Origin: Leptoclinus maculatus
Lineage: Eukaryota > Chordata > Actinopteri > Perciformes > Stichaeidae
Reading direction: 5' to 3'
NCBI GenBank assembly: GCA_032191485.1
Contig: JAVDOI010000171.1
Location: 67,001 to 131,000, forward strand
DNA: 64,000 bases
The position numbers were made by a program, and so were the translations under genes. Shown piece after piece: positions 11,830 through 23,875 of the stretch (the stretch's first letter is position 1; the number at the start of each line of letters is the position of its first letter). Below the pieces are notes generated by a model, which saw nothing but the letters and a program-made list of their open reading frames with translations, did not search any database and had not been told where the DNA came from.

Positions 11830-13137
11830 TGGCATGATTTGGCCACAGATTTCCTGCCAGAGTTATTGTTCTTGGCTTCTCTTCAGTTTATGGAGCGGTT
11901 TGCTGTATTTCCGGCTGCTACTGCCCAGTAAAAGTCAAAACTTTGGAGATATACTAATTGTCTCCAGTCTGTTTTAGCAAAATATGAAATTCAATGAGCC
12001 ATGGAATTACATCCATGTGAATTATGTGTGGGTGCTGTTGCCAAATGTTTTACTTTTCATCTTTTGTTTGATTTTCTGTAAAAACACGAGGGTTTTTGGG
12101 GAAAACGGTTAATGTCGTCCACATCCACCCATCCATGCAAAACTCATGCAAACCAAAAAGTAAACTTCATATCATGACAGTGGATCTGTGAGGGCGGATG
12201 CTCATTGTGAGGTCTGTGTCGCCCTCTGCTGGTCAGTCGTCGTACCGCATGCGATGTCCAACTGGAGCCCTGCACCGTTGAGGACACCAAGTTGTTTGTT
12301 TTTATTTCTATTTTAGGATTATTTCAAATGATTTCAAACACATCTCTGTGTGATGGGAGCTACAATATAAAGAAGATTGTATTGGAAAGTTTACTGGTAA
12401 TATTGTGGAGGTGACTTTGGACTCATGTTTCCTGGCTGCATCCAATAATGATTGTTAAATAAGACACTTGATGGCACTATTAACACGCGGTGATGAAGCT
12501 GCTGATTGGTTAATTCCCATGACGTTCCACCCTTCTAAGGCCTCATCTCTCTTATCTCGATTCCACAAATGCTGCTTTGCATTTTACGGTCTCTGCTCAC
12601 GGCCGCAGCATCGTGCCGCCAGAGCTTTAGTTTCTGAGGAGTTTCTGCATAAATGGCTGTCAGACAAGCTGCCGTTACATAATTGAACAAGACTTTGTGA
12701 GAGCCCCGTATTGAGTTCCTCCAGACTGCATTGTGTGCGGTCCTTTTTTTTTGCGGGCTGCGTTCAACCTTGGATGCTAATTCGCCGTGTGTTAATGAAT
12801 ACAAAGGATGTGAGGCTGTGCAGTACCAATTTCACCTCTCTGCGTGCTGGGAATTTATCTTTTGAGATATATTTAGAGTGAAATGTCAGGATCCTCGGTG
12901 TCTCTGAGGAGAGCTTTCAAATGTGACATTTCTCTCTCATGTCTCTCTCTCTATCTCAGGGAGATGAAGAAACTCAAATCTGAGAACCTTGTATTAATGG
13001 ATTTTAATGAAAGCTACAATGTATCACCATCTACACTGGCCTTGATGTTTCCTGTCTAAAAAATATCAAGTTTTCTGTTAGATGAGAAGAGGCTGTTATT
13101 CTATTCCACATGATACTACAGTCAGCAGCCCATCATC

Positions 13138-13230
13138 TTAGCTTAGCATAACGACTGGAAACAAGGAAGCCTTGCTCTGTCCAAAGGCCTACCGACACCT
13201 CTAAAGATCCCCAATTAACAGGTTACATCC
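13138..13230 (+). repeat. Dispersed repeat family B copy
   Basis: 'cttagcttagcataacgact', 'ggaaacaagg', 'ctctgtccaaagg' and 'cacctctaaag' occur in the order usual for a common teleost repeat. It abuts the reverse family A copy without a gap. Confidence 0.65.
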
Positions 13231-13345
13231 ATAGACTGTATATAAGAAGTGGACGTAGTCATGACATCACCCGTTAGTTTGTGGTCTGCAGTTTTGAAGC
13301 CTTGAGCCATCGCCCTCTTGGATTACGACCGTCGCCATGTTTTTT
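13228..13345 (-). repeat. Dispersed repeat family A, copy 3 (reverse)
   Basis: Reads 'catagactgtatataagaag', 'gacatcaccc', 'gtttgtgg' and 'gccatcg...gtcgccatg', the reverse complement of the order seen at 1200-1311. Confidence 0.7.
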
Positions 13346-14886
13346 TTTGCAACCAATGAACAAAATATACCATATTTAGAATGCTCTCATGATTGCATAA
13401 CACCCTCTGTTGCCTGCAGTGTGTCGCTTCAATAAATGTCTGTTGTGGCCCGCTAGTCAAAGTGACCTTGTTCTTCCTCTGAAGTGAACAACCGTAATGT
13501 GTCTGAGTGAGAGCCGACGTCTCGGTGCCTCTGAATGCACAGCAAGCGTTTTCATTTTCAGCACCAAACAGAAGGAGCACAGCTGCTGGGTGAGCAGTCG
13601 GACTGAGAGGAAGGGATGACGTCAGGAGGCTTCATGCAGTAGGTCTGTGAAGCCTCTTCCTCCTGTTAACGGCTCTTTATATTAATGACGTTGCTCTTCA
13701 TTTCCTCTTAGAATACTTGAAGACGACTCTGCTTCGTAGCATTTAAACCTGCTGAGTGAAGTCTTTTGCAAGCTTCTTTGATTTGTCTGTAAAAATAAGT
13801 TTCAAGACGTTATTGAGAGGAGCAGCTTGGATCCTAACAAAGGGATATTAGAAAACAGGTGAGTTACCTAAATACCTTTCGGGGGAAAAAGTAAATCATT
13901 GAGGAACACTCAAGACTGTGTGGGTGACCTTACAATGCCAAATCACTTCATAAAACCCTTTTTTACAGACTGGCTTCACTGCTATACTTTCTCTGGTGAC
14001 TGGGCTGCCAAGCTCCTTAAATCCTGAACGGTGCAGTACATTCGCCTCACCTTCTTTCAAAGCGCCCTGGCCACTTCAAACCAGATGAAAAACACAAGTA
14101 TGGAAGTCTGTTGTGTGACATAGTCAAAGGAGTGAAAGTTGTGCGTTCCTTCAGGACCAATCCCTCAAAGTGAGAGGATTGTGAAAAGGACTAACATCCG
14201 AAGGCATCAGTTGAACTCTTTTGTGATATAGTTTCACAGTGTTGCAACAGACCACAAGCACATGAATCACAATCAATACACTGCAGCTGAGATTTATCTT
14301 TCGATTTTTAAATCACTGCCACTGGTTTGTTTTCAGGCGATTAAATACTTAAAACATAAGTTACATTTGACTAAAATATCTAATCTCTAAAATAGTAATA
14401 AGGATAATAATTAAATAATCTATAATACTGCTACTTTAGAACACATTTAGTGTTGCCCTAGCTTTTGCTGAAAGTTGAATTTTAATGTGCGAAATTACTA
14501 CATCTGTAGGTAACATAACAGTTTGCATTTTTCCTTTAATACGAGTTTCATAACTTTCACAGGCAGCTCCATATTTTGCATCTCATTTCACAGGAAATGC
14601 ATCATTGAATCCCTCTGTGGGGAGAAAAGCTCAAACCAGGAGTCATTTAGTACCCGATGCATGAACCTGGGCTGTACAAAAGACAAACTAATCGTTTTCA
14701 AATGTTCTCATATAAGCTCAGTGTGGCGCTTCAGTAAGTGTTTTATCTGGTTTTGTATTACTCAGGTTTCACAACGCAGCAGCATGAATCAGTCTGGAAC
14801 AGACTTCTGTATTCATCTATAAAATGATTATTAATCAGTGCAGCTTGCATCTTAAAAGACGAGACACGTAAAAACAGGATTACATC

Positions 14887-14892
14887 TTTATT
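14887..14892 (-). promoter_or_regulatory. Polyadenylation signal of the S100 gene
   Basis: TTTATT on the plus strand is AATAAA on the minus strand, 143 bp beyond the S100 stop codon. This distance suits a short 3' UTR. Confidence 0.55.
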
Positions 14893-15034
14893 GAGATGGA
14901 AGACTTGAAGGACAAAAAAAGGTCGTTTGTACCAATTTATCTTCAGTCATTACAAGGTGCTGTGATTAAGCCGAATCCCTAAAAGTGACTTAAATGTATA
15001 GAAATTGTTAAGTTATTGATTACATTGTGAAATA

Positions 15035-15869
15035 TTAGACTTTCTTGGAACCAGAGCGCTCCTTGTTCTCCACGTTGCTCTCGTGGCAGCCTATGAAGAA
15101 TTCGTTGCAGGCGACGGTCAGTGCAGCGACCAGAACGACAAACTCCTGGAAGTCCACTTGACCGTCCTTGTTTTCATCCAGGTCAGCCAAAATCCTGTCG
15201 ACCACACCGGGGTCCTTGCTGGCCTGAAACCGAAGCATTGGGATGAAAATTGTACAAAAGCGAGAATTCGTTTTTGCAAGATCAAATCCTGATGGCACCT
15301 CCCACGTCCAAGCCTTAAGCTGAAATTCTAGTGATTTTAGGTGTGTGTGGGGGGGGTGAGATCCCTTTCGTTATCCTGTCATGGGGCCCTTTCCATCCCC
15401 TATTAGTAGATCTGTTATCTGACTGGGGATTGTCAGTTATTGGAAGTCAGAATGACCCGAGCCTGGTTCTGTGACATCAGTGGCCTGACTGTGCCTTGCA
15501 TCTATGAATCCATGGCGCTGTCCGTGGTGCTGAAGCAGCAGGAGGATTTGTAACTGAGACTTTCCCCTCCTGAGAGTCACCCTTCTGTCAGTTTAATCTT
15601 GGATCTAGAATATTCTCTGCACCCCCCCCCCCCCCCCCCAAAATCATCAAGGTATCGTATCGAAGTCAGAAATTCCAGTGTGTTGCGAGTTGAAGAGAAA
15701 CCTTCGTTACAGCCAATAAGATACTCACTGCTATGAAATCGCCGAGTTCCCCAGTCAACAGGTTCTTCAGCTCCGCTTTGCTCAGCTTGTACTTGTCCCC
15801 TTCTTTTCCAGAATAGGAGTGGAACACTGAGATGAGGCCCTCCATCGCGGTTTGCAGTTGGGAATTCAT
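15035..15869 (-). CDS. s100a1: S100 calcium-binding protein, S100A1-like (two coding exons)
   Basis: Exons: 15729-15869 (residues 1-47) and 15035-15223 (residues 48-109, stop at 15035). The donor on the minus strand reads GCA|GTGAGT and the acceptor TTTCAG|GCC; the join is in phase 0. Exon 1 holds the S100-type pseudo-EF-hand (SGKEGDKYKLSKAEL). Exon 2 holds a canonical EF-hand loop at residues 63-74 (D-E-N-K-D-G-Q-V-D-F-Q-E), followed by the helix VLVAALTVACNEFF that closes S100A1-type proteins. The family forms dimers that bind Ca2+ and then target helices; S100A1 acts in muscle and nerve calcium handling. The start is the only Met before the 'LQTAMEGLISVFHSYSGKEG' block. The protein continues about 19 residues past the usual end. 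The S100 family call is near certain. The A1 subtype is from recalled similarity, with S100Z and other fish S100s as alternatives. Confidence 0.88.
15622..15639. repeat. Poly-C tract in the S100 intron
   Basis: Eighteen C residues, 90 bp downstream of the first coding exon's donor. Length is prone to sequencing error. Confidence 0.85.
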
Positions 15870-15878
15870 TTTGTAGTC
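15870..15878 (-). other. 5' UTR part of S100 exon 2
   Basis: The minus strand reads TTGTAG|GACTACAAAATG: an AG acceptor lies nine bases before the ATG, so the start codon probably sits in the second exon, as is usual for S100 genes. The pyrimidine tract is weak. Confidence 0.45.
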
Positions 15879-17000
15879 CTACAATTAATGCCTTGAAGGA
15901 CAAATACAGAACGTCACCATTTACCAATACACTGTCTTATTACAGATTAGTTGAAGTCATGAGGAAAATGGCATTTCAGCAAATTTGTAGATTTCCCATT
16001 GTGAGCAAACATTATTTTAAGACGAGTTTGATCAATCGGAGTGTGATGAAGATCTGTATGCAGAGGACCAGCAGCCTCCATTAGCTCTGAGAGCAGGGTT
16101 CTTTTTTTTTTTTTTTTAACTTGCTTACTTTGGCCAGTGTGTTCTGCAAATGTTTGCCAATCAGCTGGCATTCACACCAACCAGAAGTCACTGCATAGAT
16201 CTATTTTACAAATAGTAGCACCGACAGTTTTATGTACAATCTCCAGACCGACAGGTGAACAGTTTTCAGGCAATAAATACATTTTGATTGCGTATCAAGT
16301 GTCATAATTATTACCACATGAACTATTTTAAATATTATTCAGCACAAGGCATCTGTATGAGACTCACCAAGCTTTAGAGTAACTACAATGTAAACCAATC
16401 AGATTATTATTAAACGCACCAGGAGTGTGATGACGTAGTGTAAAGACCAATAAAAACCCACATAGGGCGGGATGGGAGGGAGTTAATTCAAGCAAACACA
16501 CGACGATCAGTAAGAAGAAGTGTTCACGTCCAAAACGGTTTAGTTATTTAGAAGTTAGTGATGTTTGTGACGCGGTTTCCATACTTGCATTCAGGTTTTA
16601 CTTCGTTATTTTAAGCCAAACAATGACTTTCCAGAACTACAACCAAGTGCTTTGTTGCCAGTTTGACACGCTGGGCGACTGCGTTAGAAAAGGGACCGAG
16701 AATAAGAATGAATTTCAAAACCCATTTAAAAACTCACATTCTGTTTAGTCATGTGGGAAGAGTTGTATTGCACCAACATGATGAAGGGTATAGTGAATAA
16801 AAAGCCCCTTTAGATCACAGAAAAATCAAAAAGCTGCAATACACATTTCATTTATTAAGAAATAAATGAAATCAAGTCAAACTTTGGTTAGTGCCAAACC
16901 TCAAGGCCAAACTAAAATGCAGGTGGAGGAGTTCAGACAGTTTGAATATCTGAACTTACACCGCCTGCCCTTTCACTATCGGACACCTGAGATGGAAGCT

Positions 17001-17015
17001 GGGGGGGGGGGGGGG
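17001..17015. repeat. Poly-G tract
   Basis: Fifteen G residues in the inferred first intron of the S100 gene. Confidence 0.85.
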
Positions 17016-17653
17016 TCAGGTCATTCACCTCCACCCTCAATGAACCAGTGGAGCACAAAAGGACAGACCTCCTGCAGGGCAGCTTGCACATAAACTAGAG
17101 TCAGATCTTCTTGCGTTACCTTACATGAACTATACCTGAAGGACTAACGGTGTGTCACATTTCATCATTTCAATGTCTGGTGATTCGTATCCATACTTGA
17201 TTGTCTGATGATCCTCTATATGAGAAGAGACGCGCTTTCATACATAATGCAGGTCTGTCTGTCTGTCTGCGTGAATAAACTTCTCTCTGCGGTTAGAGAG
17301 ACAGAAGTGAGTGCTCCATCACTTCTTGATTAGTCTCCATGATTGCTGTTAATCAGTCGCTCCCGCTGCGATCGGGGAGCTAATTAAAACCCTTTGAAAT
17401 GTCAAATGCAAAAGCGGGTGTTAATTAACCGAGACCGAGACTAAAGCACGAGCATTTTGGGGAAATTGTCAACAACCAGACTGCAGATGCCACTCCACAA
17501 GAAACTAATACAATAAATGTAAAAAATAATAATAATACAAAAAAAGGTTTTACCACGTTTCCTAGTTGGCAGAATTCATTTTGAACTCTCGTCTCGCAGA
17601 TCTAACTTTTAGGAGTTAAATAGCAAAGAAACACCAAAGAAGCGGGAACTCAC

Positions 17654-17682
17654 CTGAACGCTGACAGCTGCTGGTGGAAGTG
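17654..17682 (-). other. Candidate non-coding first exon of the S100 gene
   Basis: The minus strand shows CAGCGTTCAG|GTGAGT, a strong donor with exon edge at 17654, about 30-55 bp downstream of a TATA-like box. S100 genes typically have a non-coding first exon. The upstream end is estimated from the TATA position, not seen. Confidence 0.45.
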
Positions 17683-17706
17683 GCTCCAAGCTCTTCACCT
17701 CATCGG

Positions 17707-17712
17707 TTATAA
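17707..17712 (-). promoter_or_regulatory. TATA-like box of the S100 gene
   Basis: TTATAA in the context CCCTTATAACC on the minus strand, placed upstream of the candidate leader exon. Confidence 0.4.
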
Positions 17713-17760
17713 GGGCTCCTCTCCTCTCACCTGTGTGCAAATGAGTCCGAATCAGATAAG

Positions 17761-17778
17761 CCCCCCCCCCCCCCCCCC
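17761..17778. repeat. Poly-C tract
   Basis: Eighteen C residues about 50 bp upstream of the S100 TATA-like box. Confidence 0.85.
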
Positions 17779-19265
17779 GGACCGCTGCAACGTCACCTGG
17801 TGAGCCGTCGGGCCATGAAAGGCAACCACGAGCGCTTTATTGTTGCTGCTCCTGTGTTCACCGTGTCATGACAGGAGAGGCACAGCTGTGGATAATAACA
17901 CGGATTATGACCATTTAAGGGTAAGAAGTCAGCACGTTAAACTCCTCCTACCGACACATGGACTGACCCCAATTATACATGACTAAGAAACAACCGTTGT
18001 AGCAAAGTGTTAACTTATTTCTGACTTTAAATAGTTATTTAATTATAGTCACCTGGAAATAAACCCCCAAAGAGATCATTATTAGTTTTAGAAAAGTATT
18101 TCAATATTGGGTACAATTAAAATGTTCTCTTATACAAATCATAGTTTTTATCACAATCCACATTTCTACATATATAATAAACGTTGTCACTTCAATATAA
18201 AATAATTAAAATAAACCCAATGTCATTCAAACAAAGTGCCACTATTATAGGAGTTAAGCAGAAGTCCTCTTTTCACAGAATGCAAAGCGTTGGGGTTGAT
18301 TTACATCAGTATCTCCAGATCACCAATATAAAGGCTTTATGGATATTTGCATGCTTCTAGTTAAAAATTAGCCCCATTTCTCAAAAACCAAAGTGCATTT
18401 GACTGATGCAAATAAGAAGAAGAAGGTCGCAGTATTACAGTATGAGATCATCTGAGGCTCAGATGCTTCTCAGCGGACAGAGACGTAAAACACGTGCACA
18501 ACGCAATATTGTATTTTAAGGATGGAAGGACCGGCGTTATCTTGACCCAATATAATGTTTCCAAATTTCACATTCGGCTACATTATTAATGAACACCTGA
18601 AACTCTCTCAGATCAGAGCCAGATGTTCTGTTCTCTGTTTGAGGAAAAGTAAAGATGAAACCCTTTCTTTGACTTGATTAACTGAGACCAACTGGATGTG
18701 TGAGAGTGAGCCTCTCATCTCTCCTTTGTGTGGGAAACCAAAGTAACCGTCTCTGATTACTGCTTTTAAAACCAACCGCAGAGATCCACAAGGAGTGGAC
18801 GTGAGACAGTCAACATAACCACACAGCCGTGACTGAAACAGTTTATTCCATTACACAATAAAAACGAGGCACTTTACTTTAAATATAATGAGTAGAGCAG
18901 GAAAGACACAAATTACCAACATGTGTCTGATGTGATTCTGTGCACAATATTTTACAACACTTTAAAGAAGTCTGCATCATCTGCTGCCTCTGTAACTCAT
19001 TCATCCATTCATCCTCTCATCCATGCTCTCTCTCTATTATTCAAATACGCTTTATTGGATAACTGATCAAAAATCCATATGGCCAAAGCAGTACATAAAA
19101 GTAGTAACATTGACAGATGATTTGAAATAAATACGCAATAATATTTAAATAACAGTTTCAGAGACATTTAGAGCTTGTTTCTCTTAGTGCATGGCGACAG
19201 TAAACATATTTAGCAGCTGGTATTGCAGAACAACTTTTCCCCCAACATATATGTGGCAGATTTAG

Positions 19266-19268
<3 letters not shown>

Positions 19269-19336
<68 letters not shown>
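19269..19336. repeat. (CT)n microsatellite, 68 bp
   Basis: About 34 uninterrupted CT units; a polypurine/polypyrimidine mirror tract able in principle to form triplex DNA. Confidence 0.95.
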
Positions 19337-19338
<2 letters not shown>

Positions 19339-19840
19339 GGCTTCAACCAGAAAATAATGAGTTCAAGGGTGTCATCTACTGGCCATTTGCAAACTGTACA
19401 AATGACTTCACATGTAAACCTGTAACAGTGTCTTACAGTCTTTAAATTGTCACATTACACCGACTCAATACTGCATGTGAAAGTGAAAAGGAAATAAGTA
19501 ATTTGGAAAAACTTTGGAGAAACATGAATCATCAAGGGTGAGCTCAACTCAACTCATCCACACTAAGTAAAAAAAGATATTTGGCAGCAATGAAATTGGT
19601 GATAATATACATGTAATAGTTAAATACGGGAGCAGTCAACTTGAAACACGAAGGATCTATAGAGAGACTTCAAAATGATCATCAGTGCAAACTTTAATAC
19701 CTGATATGTGCAGGAGCGCTATGAGTGTTTTGTTTTAGACTATCACTAAGCATTGCCCATCCTCTTGAGCTAGCATGGAGTGTAAATCAAAAGATTTTAC
19801 AAGACGCTCATAACTTCAGATAACGTGTATAAATGAGCAT

Positions 19841-20160
19841 ACGTTCATCCATCCATCCATTATCTTTAACCGCTTATCTTGTTCAGGGGCTGGAGCCGAT
19901 CCCAGCTGACATGGGGCGAAGGCAGGGTGGTACACCCTGCACAGGTCGCCAGACTATCTATCGCAGGGCAAACACAATTAGATTCATCATTTAACGTAAG
20001 CTGCATGTCTTTGGACTGTCGGAAGAAGCCGGAGAACACGGAGAGAACCCACGCTGACACGGGGAGAACATGCAAACTCCACACAGAAGGGCCGTCCAGC
20101 CGGGGGATCGAACCCCCGGCCCCTTTGAGGCGACAGAGCTATAGCCACCACACCACCATG
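19841..20160 (+). mobile_element. Teleost interspersed repeat (LINE 3' region or derived element)
   Basis: Begins with 'catccatccatccattatct', then 'ccgcttatcttgttcagggg', 'gatcccagctgacat', 'tacaccctgcacaggtcgcc', 'gcatgtctttggactgtcgg', 'gagaacatgcaaactccaca' and 'gaacccccggcccctttgag', ending 'accacaccaccatgcagttt'. This ordered series is one of the commonest interspersed repeats in ray-finned fish. I recall it as the tail of a non-LTR element, but class assignment needs a repeat library. It ends 777 bp from the TLR stop codon. Confidence 0.8.
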
Positions 20161-20936
20161 CAGTTTATGATAATTGTAAATTAGCATAATTATTATATTG
20201 AAGTCCTGCTTTTGGAAATCCATGAAGATAATTTAAGTCGTTTTGCAGTTTGAGACGTTCATATTGATACTGTAGTGTTATACAACAGCATCAATTTAAT
20301 TTAATGGTGACATCGTTAGGCTAAATGAAATTTAGAATTATATTGTACTTGAATTGCAGAGTCAAACAAGATGAAGAGGGTTTTCATACAAAAAATAGCT
20401 TCAAAGTACTGGAATATAAAATCCTAAAGTTAAAAACGTAAGCTTTGATAACAGCGGAGTTATTGCATATGACTCCTATGACGTAATTTGTGTTGGTACT
20501 TGCTTGAGGCCCATTGTGAAGTATTGTATGTCCTGCGTGGCCTTTGACGTGGCCCTGGAGCGCTCATGATCTCATACCTCTGAGGGCCAAGCATGTAACA
20601 GAGCACGGCCCGTTCACATTGTGGCTCCTGTCACCACATCTTCCCGGCACCAGCGCTTGTTACCCTGAGTGCGACATGGGAGATCTCATCTGTGGCCTTT
20701 CAGTGGCTGTCAGCTTGGCCACCCGGCGCTGAGGTGCTCAGAGGGAGAGCGGAGCGGAGGGCATCCAGCTCGAACCCCTCGGGGATAACATGACAGAATG
20801 CCACTGGGCAGGCTGGGGATCGTGTTAATGTTGGCTTTTGCTCCCAGCTTTGGCATAACCTGCACACAAATGGCTACCTGGGTTCAGGCCTTTACTGAGA
20901 CAATACTGTATCATTTACATTCTTCTAACCTTTTCG
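20161..20936. other. 3' flank or 3' UTR of the TLR gene
   Basis: No separate gene is seen. ATTAAA-type signals on the minus strand occur near 20292-20303, but I cannot fix the polyadenylation site. Confidence 0.4.
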
Positions 20937-23875
20937 TCAAAATGCAACCACAGGGATTTGTCTCTGATTTGACAGCTCATTGTTATTCCATTTAATAATG
21001 TCATTCCTGGGTTCTGCTCCTTTGTCTGCATTAGATGTAGATACTCCTGGGTTCCGATCTTCCATGGGTGTCAAAATCACAGAAACGTGTCCCACAGATG
21101 ATGTTCTGCTCTGAACACTGTGCGCCCTCCTCCGGGTCATTGTTGGCTTGCCCAGGACACCCCTCAGCTGCGCCCAGAAAAACGCCTGCTGGCTGACCTG
21201 CTGGGGCCACTCCAGGTACGTCTTGGTACTCAGCATCTTCTTAAGCTTGCAGTACTTGCTGGGCAAGGAGCTGGGATCCATGGGCTCCTTCACCACGAGT
21301 ATGACGTCGCCGAAGGTCTTTCCCACTGCTCTCTGCTGAGCGAAGTACAGCTCGTAGTTGCACCACTCACTGTTAACAAAGTGTTGGGAGAGAACAAATA
21401 TGACCTGAGGATGAAGACAAAGAAAAGGAAAGAAAACATGGGTTACAATTGCTTCGTAATATTGTGTTTTATTCTGTATTTTTGCCTTCTGGCATGTACA
21501 AGTTTGTTACAAAACTACACTTTGGTACCTTACGACTGCTTTCAATGTTGTCAATGATGTTATCGATGATCCACCTTCCTGGCATGAAGTCCCTCTCGTG
21601 GATACACAGACGATAGGAGTTCCCATTGCTCTCCAAACAAGGCAAGAGCTGGTTCCTCACCCAGTCTGAATCAGAGTGGCTGTACGAGATGAAGGCATGA
21701 TAAATAAAAGTCCCACGTTCCCCAGCCGCGTTTTCCTTGTGAGCTCTGTACTTGGCCCTGACGATCTGATACGTGGCTTTAGTGTACCACGGGAGGTCAA
21801 AAATATAGCATATCAGCATCAATATCAAGATCACTACTGCCGTGGTGGCGACACAGATGATGATAACTAGTCTGATATCACACGCCACTTGACCTGGGAT
21901 GAATTTGGATACGGCTGTGTTGCGCAAGGCCTCTGGGTGGTAACACCTGTAGTTCCAAGGCCAGTCCGTGAGGTTAACCGTTCCTCTGGACATTGTGTCC
22001 TGGACGAAAGCGTGGAGCTCACAAGTGCAGTGGTACGGATTGTTCCCTGCCCTCAAGTGAGACAGCTGAGGCATGTCCTGGAAGGATGCCCTGCTTATGA
22101 GACCAAACGAGTTCCCATCCAAAGCTAGGAACTGCAGTGAGGGACTTTCCCACATGGATGGGATGAACTTGATTTTATTCCCACTCAGCAGGAGCTCTTT
22201 TAGGTTGGTGGCTTTCTTAAAGTACGTAATGTCCAGCTGGTCCAGCTCGCAGTAGGACAGGTCCAGGTAGTGTAATGTAGTGGGCAGACATTGGAGGGCT
22301 TCACTTACGAACGGGTTGTGGTGAGCGATAAGCCGAGTGATGTTTGTTTGCCAAACACAGTCCCGACTACTGTCGGCAGATCCCAGTTTGTTGTTGCTTA
22401 AATCCAACACCTGCAGCTGCTGGAACTCCCTCGTTAGCGAGGACAAGACTTTCAAACTGGTCAGGTCATTGGTGCTCATCTTGAGGGTGTGAAGATTTGG
22501 CACGGCGCTCTTGTAGTCGCACCGCTGGTTGAAGATGAACTCGTTCTCCAGTCGATTGTTGGAGACATCCAGAAACTCCACGCCTTCCATCTCGACCCAG
22601 GCATCGCAAGGCACAAAGTTGAAGTACACATGCTGCATAGACAGTTCCTTTATTTTGTTGAACCAGGTGAAGCGCCAGTCAAAGCGCAGCACATCTGGAT
22701 TGCTGATATACCTACAGGAAATAGAGATTCATAGTGTTCTGTAAGTGCACATGTAAAGCAAACTTCTAATGATCATGAATTCCTGTAGAATATACACTTA
22801 GTAAACACTACATGAATACCTTTTTACACATTTTGGCACATTATATTTCACCGTGGCACATGATGCCCCCCAAATGAGAAGATACTCACCAAAGATCCAA
22901 CCTATCCAGTGCCAGGTCTGTGATGCTGGAACCTGCTCCGCTGTCAACAAATGTGGGTGAACGGGCAAAGTCGATGTACTGAAGTCTCAGCCTTTTGATA
23001 GGGGTGACTTGTAAGTTTATCAAAGCCATCCTGAGGAGATTCTCATTGAATTTACCTCTGTGGAAGATGAGCTGCTGGGCGGTGATGTCTTTTAAACCCT
23101 GGAAGATGTCCTCCTCTTCCAAGTAGTACATGAACTCAAAGAGGTTGCGGAATTGGATGACACTGAAGGTCTTGTTGGCGAGGTCACGTAGCATGCGAGG
23201 GAGAGCATTTGGCCGTTGATCCATGGCCATATCAAAGCCCATCTGCTTTGTTTGGATGACTTCTAAACTTCCAGGCTCGTAGTAACTTAGATTGGCGGAA
23301 CATTTAATTGCAAAACCTTGTAACCTGATGTTCTTCAGGGGCTGAAAATCGGATTTCTTCAGCCCCATCACCAAAGGGCCACCCATAGACAGAACTTGGA
23401 GCTTATCAAATTTGGAGAAGCTTTCCGCTAAAGTTGCATGTTTATAAAGGTTATTGGACATGTAGAGCTCTTTCAGATTCAAAAGAGGAGTCAGAGCTGT
23501 GGCAGGAATTTCCTGCAGGGAGTTATTGAAGATGTCGAGATGCTCCAGTAGTGCGTTGTTTTTAAAGGCATCGTTTTCAATGTGTGAAATGTTATTGTAC
23601 TGCAGCTTAAGGATGCGAAGCTGAGGGAGGCGGAGGAAGTCGTCAGCACGGACAGCTTGAAGTGTGTTGTAGGAGAGATCTACGTCTTCCAGTGTGGATG
23701 GAAATTGTCTCCACGGGACACTGTCGAGCTGTCTTCCCAGACAGTCTGCCGAGCGGCCGAAGTTGTAGATGCGACAGGGTCCTCCGTCAGCGCTGGTGGT
23801 GCGGGGTGAGGATGGAGTTGGGGATGTGAGTGCTCCAAGAAGGAGAGCACTGAAATGAAGCAATTCCCAAATCAT
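20937..23875 (-). CDS. tlr18: Toll-like receptor, TLR1 subfamily (probably fish TLR14/TLR18), three coding exons
   Basis: Exons: 22890-23883 (ATG at 23875), 21529-22711 and 20937-21404. Joins keep frame: TTTG|GTGAGT to TAG|GTATATC, then CGTAAG|GTACC to TCAG|GTCATA. The protein has 878 residues: signal peptide MIWELLHFSALLLGALTSP, leucine-rich repeats to about 550, a Cys-rich LRR cap starting CTCELHAF (557), a membrane helix at about 610-633, and a TIR domain from about 663. Box 1 is YHAFISYS (666-673), where TLR1/2/6/10 relatives also carry His; box 2 is RLCIHERDFMPG (696-707) with the BB-loop Pro; box 3 is FW (799-800). TIR domains of this family recruit MyD88-type adaptors at the plasma membrane. 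The strong acceptor at 23884 (pyrimidine tract then CTAG) favours the 23875 start over an upstream in-frame Met. The TIR domain is split by an intron. TLR1 subfamily is firm; TLR14/TLR18 is my best guess from length and structure. Confidence 0.9.

Larger units (their letters stand above)
11830..14886. other. Gene-free stretch with dispersed repeats
   Basis: No coding exon is recognised. It holds repeat family B (13138-13230) joined directly to repeat family A in reverse (13228-13345). The remainder is unique AT-rich DNA with short frames only. Confidence 0.55.
17713..19840. other. Intergenic stretch between S100 and TLR
   Basis: No gene is seen. It contains an 18-base poly-C tract (17761-17778) and a long CT tract (19269-19336). 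The rest is AT-rich unique DNA. Confidence 0.55.

Noticed and set aside
8983..11977. Three overlapping plus-strand open frames of 873-982 codons
   Set aside because: They are the same minisatellite read in three frames; peptides interchange at each 26-bp unit and no domain or flanking gene structure exists.
15083..15292. Plus-strand open frame opposite the S100 exon
   Set aside because: Antisense shadow of a well-supported coding exon.
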